From: Bacillota bacterium | GTDB taxonomy: Bacteria > Bacillota > Clostridia > Acetivibrionales > DSM-2933 | Direction: 5' to 3' | Assembly: GCA_023441845.1 (NCBI GenBank) | Contig: JAEZNF010000002.1 | Location: 1-9,166, forward strand | DNA length: 9,166 nt | Part shown: positions 6,060 to 9,166 of the stretch, piece after piece | How positions within the stretch are numbered: the first letter of the stretch is position 1 | How the letters are laid out: every line of letters begins with the position of its first letter | Program-made: the position numbers and the translations under genes | Notes under the pieces: generated by a model | What the model was told of the DNA's origin: nothing | What the model saw: the letters and a program-made list of their open reading frames with translations, nothing else | The model's database searches: none

Positions 6060-7781
6060 TCAGTCCACCTTAAACTTATTTACTTCACTTTCCAGGTCAT
6101 ATGCCATTTGTTTTAATCCGTCTATATGACTCTCCATTTCCATTATTACCGCAAGCTGTTCCTGTGTTGAGGAAGCTACCTGTTGACTATTTAAGCTGGA
6201 CTCCTTCGAAATGTCTTCAAGCTTGTTTATCCTGTCAAACACCGCCATACATGAATCCTTTATAACACTTACAGCCTCTACAACCTCTTTAACCCTTGAA
6301 TAGGAATTCTCGCTGGAATTCTGCAAATTATTGAGAACTGATTCGACCTGTGAAACCGAGTTAACACCTTCACGCGCCTGAACTGCACCGGCTTGAATCA
6401 ATCCGATCGCGCCTTCAATTTCTTTTTGCATCAACTCTACTATACCATTTATTTTCTTACTTGCCTCATTCGATTGCTCTGCCAGTATTTTCACCTCATC
6501 CGACACCACAGCAAAGCCTTTTCCGTTTTCTCCGGCCCTTGCAGCTTCAATAGCTGCATTTAGAGCCAATAGATTGGTCTGGTCGGCTATTTGAGAAATA
6601 ACTTCGCTGAAAGATACTATTTCCTTAGATCGCTCTCCCAAGGCATGTACAATTTGTGCCGTATTGTCAACGGTATCATTCACAAGATTTACCGTCATCA
6701 TTGAATCCTTTAATATATCCGATACATGCTGTATATCATCCATAGCACTATTTGATAAATTCGAAATCAAATCAGCCTGGTTTATTACCCTGTCAATCTG
6801 GTTAAAAGCTTGCTCCATGGACTTCGATACCTCTTCAACACTCTTGACTTGCTCAATAGAACCCTCTGCAATACTATTTACTGCTTTCGTGATTTCTTCG
6901 GTAGCTTTGCTTGTCTCGCCTGCACTGCTGCTCAATTGATTTGTATGCGCTAAAACATTTTTTGTATTATGCCTTATATTCCTTGTGATAGTTGCCATAC
7001 TTTCTATTAACTCCTTAAATACGTGGGTCAGGTGACCTACTTCATCATTGCTCTTACTGTCAATTTTTATTGTCAGATCCCCCTCTTTGGCTGAAACTGC
7101 TTTCTGTTTCAACTCATTTATAGAACGAACCAAAAAATATGATATAGCTCCGCTTAAGACCGCTCCAATAAGAATCATTAAAATAGCGGCAAACATAATC
7201 TTAACTTTTACATCATTAATAGCACTGTACGCAAATTTACCATCAAAGTCTGCCGCTAAAATCCCGACCGTATTACCATTCTTGTCCTTTATAGGCGTGA
7301 ACGCAGAAATCAGATTTCCCCATTGTTCATTAGTAACCAATTCATAACAGCTCTTTCCCTCAAAGCTTGATGCCTGTGTGCTGCTGACTTCGTCTTCAAT
7401 ATCACCCAGGGCTGAAAACCCATCACTATCATAATTGTTGCCGTCGATAACATATATATATTTTCCGTCACTGGTCTTCCTCATTGTATAAAGATATTTC
7501 AACCCTAATTGCTCCTTGACTTTCAATAAATTGTCATGAACCTCGGTATAATAAGTACTGTTCGTATCAGCCTTTGTCTGAAGCTTATTAAACTTATCCA
7601 CATCAATCGATGTTACAAGTGAATTGACTATATTTAAAGCCGATTTACCCACTGATTCTTCAATAGTAGCTTTCGCTTTACTGTTTGCATAAAACCCGAT
7701 AATAATTGTAGATATCAATATAAGAATAATAATACTGCCGGTAATTTTAACCCTTAATGATAAATTTACTCTTTTCAGCAT
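6060..7781 (-). CDS. Methyl-accepting chemotaxis protein with extracellular Cache-like sensor
   Basis: This 573-residue transmembrane receptor should sense an extracellular ligand and control CheA/CheW signalling to the flagella. A short basic N-terminus leads into TM1 (about 13-31). An extracellular sensor (about 35-190) has PAS/Cache-like features ([19 protein letters not shown] and [20 protein letters not shown]). TM2 lies at about 194-217, a HAMP domain follows to about 270, and a long coiled-coil signalling domain runs to the end. Its hairpin tip, the CheA/CheW contact, is plain at 396-421 ([22 protein letters not shown]). There is no CheR-tethering pentapeptide at the C-terminus (it ends NKFKVD). 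The start is supported by GGGAGAGG six to seven bases upstream. No che genes are nearby, so it is an orphan receptor; the ligand is unknown. A sugar signal would fit a cellulose degrader but is only a guess. Confidence 0.95.
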   Translation of the reverse strand: MLKRVNLSLRVKITGSIIILILISTIIIGFYANSKAKATIEESVGKSALNIVNSLVTSIDVDKFNKLQTKADTNSTYYTEVHDNLLKVKEQLGLKYLYTMRKTSDGKYIYVIDGNNYDSDGFSALGDIEDEVSSTQASSFEGKSCYELVTNEQWGNLISAFTPIKDKNGNTVGILAADFDGKFAYSAINDVKVKIMFAAILMILIGAVLSGAISYFLVRSINELKQKAVSAKEGDLTIKIDSKSNDEVGHLTHVFKELIESMATITRNIRHNTKNVLAHTNQLSSSAGETSKATEEITKAVNSIAEGSIEQVKSVEEVSKSMEQAFNQIDRVINQADLISNLSNSAMDDIQHVSDILKDSMMTVNLVNDTVDNTAQIVHALGERSKEIVSFSEVISQIADQTNLLALNAAIEAARAGENGKGFAVVSDEVKILAEQSNEASKKINGIVELMQKEIEGAIGLIQAGAVQAREGVNSVSQVESVLNNLQNSSENSYSRVKEVVEAVSVIKDSCMAVFDRINKLEDISKESSLNSQQVASSTQEQLAVIMEMESHIDGLKQMAYDLESEVNKFKVD

Positions 7782-7880
7782 TTCGATCCTCTCCCATAGT
7801 TATTTATTTTTACGGTAACGAACATTTTATAGAAGTAAATTACTTAATTGGGCTATTTCCCTGACTAAGAGAATGAAACA

Positions 7881-7909
7881 ACACCAGCTGCTTTTACAAC
7901 CGCTGGTGT
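7881..7909 (-). other. Hairpin in the leader of the chemotaxis gene
   Basis: Perfect 8-bp arms, ACACCAGC (7881-7888) and GCTGGTGT (7902-7909), enclose a 13-base loop. On the minus strand the stem is followed by TGTTTCATTCTCTT, which is only moderately T-rich. It could be a poor terminator for the kptA unit or a leader structure in the chemotaxis mRNA about 100 bases before its start codon. Confidence 0.45.
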
Positions 7910-7930
7910 GTAAAGCAATTAGCAAATTAT

Positions 7931-7956
7931 ATATCGGGCTATTTTACTTATTTCTA
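7931..7956 (-). promoter_or_regulatory. Possible sigma-D (flagellar) type promoter of the chemotaxis receptor gene
   Basis: On the minus strand TAGA (7953-7956), a 14-base spacer and CCCGATAT (7931-7938) resemble the flagellar sigma consensus (TAAA, about 15 bases, GCCGATAT). Such promoters commonly drive chemotaxis receptor genes in Gram-positive bacteria. A TATAAT also overlaps here but has no good -35 partner. The leader would be about 150 bases long. Confidence 0.35.
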
Positions 7957-8095
7957 AATAAACATTTTAATACAATGACATCAAGCATGGTAGATTAGCT
8001 TAAGAAGTGACCTATAAGACAGGTATCTATTTAGCTATATCAATATCAGTCAATTTCCAATTGAATTACCTCAATCTGTCTATATTGGTTTATTA

Positions 8096-8245
8096 TTAAC
8101 AGCTTGTATAACCATAAAGCTGGCATTCGGAACTTCCTCCCAGATTCAGCTTGTAATATTTGCTTTCACCTGAAAATATGCTTTCAAAACCACTGGTATC
8201 AATGTTCAAATCATTAACCACTTCTTCCGGGATATAAATCTTGTT
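8096..8245 (-). pseudogene. Orphan in-frame ORF of 49 codons after kptA, without a normal start
   Basis: Immediately after the kptA stop codon, and in the same frame, 49 sense codons run to three successive TAA codons (8090-8098). The peptide starts NKIYIPEEVVNDLN, continues SGFESIFSGESKYYKLN and ends LGGSSECQLYGYTSC. It looks protein-like in composition, but no ATG is available; only GTG (8221) or TTG (8209) could start it, and neither has a good ribosome binding site. Possible readings are the remnant of a deleted gene, a small peptide with a non-ATG start, or an extension of KptA by stop readthrough. KptA already ends where its family normally ends, so readthrough is least likely. I do not recognise the family. 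Confidence 0.35.
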
Positions 8246-8782
8246 TTAAACCTCAATATATTTTTTATCTACATAATCAGCCAACCAAATGGTCTCATTC
8301 GCATGATAGAATTTAACACCTTCATCCCATGCCTTTCTTGCATGTATTTTCAGCAGGGCAGGTTTCCCGTCCCTTCTTTTACCGACCTGCGTTGCAGTGC
8401 CTGTATCGGAAGAAAGATGTACATACTGTCTTCCTTTTGGCTGCAAGCCGTCTTTCATTATGGCATCTATAAACCTTCGTGCTGTTCCGTGATAAAGTAT
8501 TTCCGGAGGTTCCTGTGCAATTTTAACAATCTTTTGCGGTATTGAATGCCCATACAAGGCCCTTATCTTCCCGTCACTCATTTCATATCTCTTCTTGTCC
8601 GAAGATTCCAAAACCCGTGTGATATCCTCAATTTTAACATGCTCCCACTTTTTATCTTCCCTTAACGAATCTATAAGCTGCCTGACCTCAACCCAGCCGT
8701 TCTCATCCAACTCCAGTTCGTATTCCCAGGGTGCATGCCTTAATGCATATGATATTTCCTTGCTTAATTTAACGTAATCCAT
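8246..8782 (-). CDS. kptA: RNA 2'-phosphotransferase, Tpt1/KptA family
   Basis: This 178-residue cytoplasmic enzyme should transfer an internal RNA 2'-phosphate to NAD, releasing nicotinamide and ADP-ribose 1''-2''-cyclic phosphate. Family landmarks are SYALRH (11-16, with the Arg-His pair), LDENGWVEV (25-33), Arg74 in KIRALYGHS, the NAD-binding YHGT (97-100), HLSSD (122-126), QVGKRRDG (132-139) and the closing IWLADYVDKKYI. The length is normal. I chose the ATG at 8782 because AGAAGGA lies about seven bases upstream; an ATG at 8809 would overlap the upstream gene and add nine residues absent from the family. It follows the ADP-ribosylglycohydrolase by 17 bases, suggesting one transcript. The bacterial substrate is unknown in general, because bacteria lack the tRNA splicing route that leaves 2'-phosphates in yeast. 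Confidence 0.95.
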   Translation of the reverse strand: MDYVKLSKEISYALRHAPWEYELELDENGWVEVRQLIDSLREDKKWEHVKIEDITRVLESSDKKRYEMSDGKIRALYGHSIPQKIVKIAQEPPEILYHGTARRFIDAIMKDGLQPKGRQYVHLSSDTGTATQVGKRRDGKPALLKIHARKAWDEGVKFYHANETIWLADYVDKKYIEV

Positions 8783-8799
8783 AAATATTCCTTCTTTCT

Positions 8800-9166
8800 T
8801 TAAACACATAAATCCATTAACTTATCTATTAAGGGTTTTACCAGGTCTTTGCCCCTTAATTCATCAAACCATCTTTTCGGTATATTATTAAATCCATAGT
8901 ATATACCTGCCAAACCACCGGCAATTGCAGCAGTTGTATCGGTATCATTCCCAAGTGAAACGGCCTTTTTTAAAGTCATCTCAAAAGTGTCGGACTGCAT
9001 AACCATTCTGACGCTTCTAAAACTGTCTATTACATAACCGCCGCCATTTCCGACAGGTGGATCATCCGGCCTTATGCTACACTCAAGTTCAGAGTAATGG
9101 TCAGAATCCTTATCATAAATGCCTCTTAGTTTTTCAACTGCCAGCCTGTAGGCTTCTTCTATCCGG
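8800..9166 (-). CDS. ADP-ribosylglycohydrolase (DraG/ARH family), C-terminal part; N-terminus outside window
   Basis: The frame is open to the window edge, giving 121 C-terminal residues. An ATG at 9006 is internal and not the start: upstream codons read IEEAYRLAVEKLRG and then the family segment PPVGNGGGYVIDSFRSVRMV. The signature GNDTDTTAAIAGGLAGIYYG holds the C-terminal Asp residues that, in this family, bind the two catalytic magnesium ions. The enzyme should remove ADP-ribose from a protein, nucleic acid or small molecule in the cytoplasm; the target cannot be told. It lies directly upstream of kptA, separated by 17 bases. Confidence 0.92.
   Translation of the reverse strand, partial: RIEEAYRLAVEKLRGIYDKDSDHYSELECSIRPDDPPVGNGGGYVIDSFRSVRMVMQSDTFEMTLKKAVSLGNDTDTTAAIAGGLAGIYYGFNNIPKRWFDELRGKDLVKPLIDKLMDLCV

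Noticed and set aside
5860..6129. Plus-strand ORF of 89 codons over the ligase promoter
   Set aside because: It overlaps the end of the chemotaxis gene and a clear minus-strand promoter, and has no convincing ribosome binding site.
7800..8095. c-di-GMP riboswitch before the chemotaxis gene
   Set aside because: Such riboswitches often precede clostridial motility genes, but the conserved segments of that RNA are not present in this leader.
9004..9006. ATG as the start of a short 68-residue protein
   Set aside because: The frame continues upstream with residues typical of the ADP-ribosylglycohydrolase family, so this Met is internal.

Overview
The window comes from a low-G+C, anaerobic, cellulosome-producing clostridium. 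The best guess is the Acetivibrio (formerly Clostridium thermocellum / Hungateiclostridium) or Pseudobacteroides group. The main evidence is a large secreted family-9 cellulase ending in an X module plus dockerin that closely resembles, from memory, the C-terminal X-dockerin-II of the scaffoldin CipA. The genus call is an inference; no rRNA or other marker is present. Every recognisable gene lies on the minus strand, so the window reads from right to left.

Right end (about 8096-9166): the C-terminal part of an ADP-ribosylglycohydrolase (DraG/ARH family) runs off the window edge. It is followed 17 bases later by kptA, an NAD-dependent RNA 2'-phosphotransferase. The two look co-transcribed, and both act on ADP-ribose chemistry. 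Directly after the kptA stop, in the same frame, 49 sense codons stay open with no ATG and end at three consecutive stops; this is an unexplained orphan or remnant. Next comes a complete methyl-accepting chemotaxis protein (6060-7781) with a long AT-rich leader that contains a possible sigma-D-like promoter and a hairpin.

Middle (4105-5970): a monocistronic long-chain acyl-CoA synthetase-like enzyme. It has a near-consensus sigma-A promoter (TTGACC, 17 bases, TATAAT), a leader of about 120 bases that can fold, and a clear intrinsic terminator.

Left end (1-3950): two cellulosomal-type secreted proteins in tandem. The complete one (545-3745) is a GH9 - CBM3c - CBM3b-like - X - dockerin enzyme. 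The second is present only as its first 23 codons at the left edge (1-70), and its N-terminus resembles that of the first. The two genes share a nearly identical upstream block of 42 bases (40 of 42 match) and the same promoter spacing, which points to duplication and probable co-regulation. Between them (about 270-480) lies a hairpin-rich, internally repeated segment ending in a strong bidirectional terminator. It could be a small structured RNA or just a complex termination region.

The most interesting points are the CipA-like X-dockerin attached directly to an enzyme, the duplicated promoter block, the structured intergenic segment, the kptA/ADP-ribosylglycohydrolase pairing and the orphan ORF behind kptA. 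No IS element, CRISPR array, tRNA or rRNA was seen.
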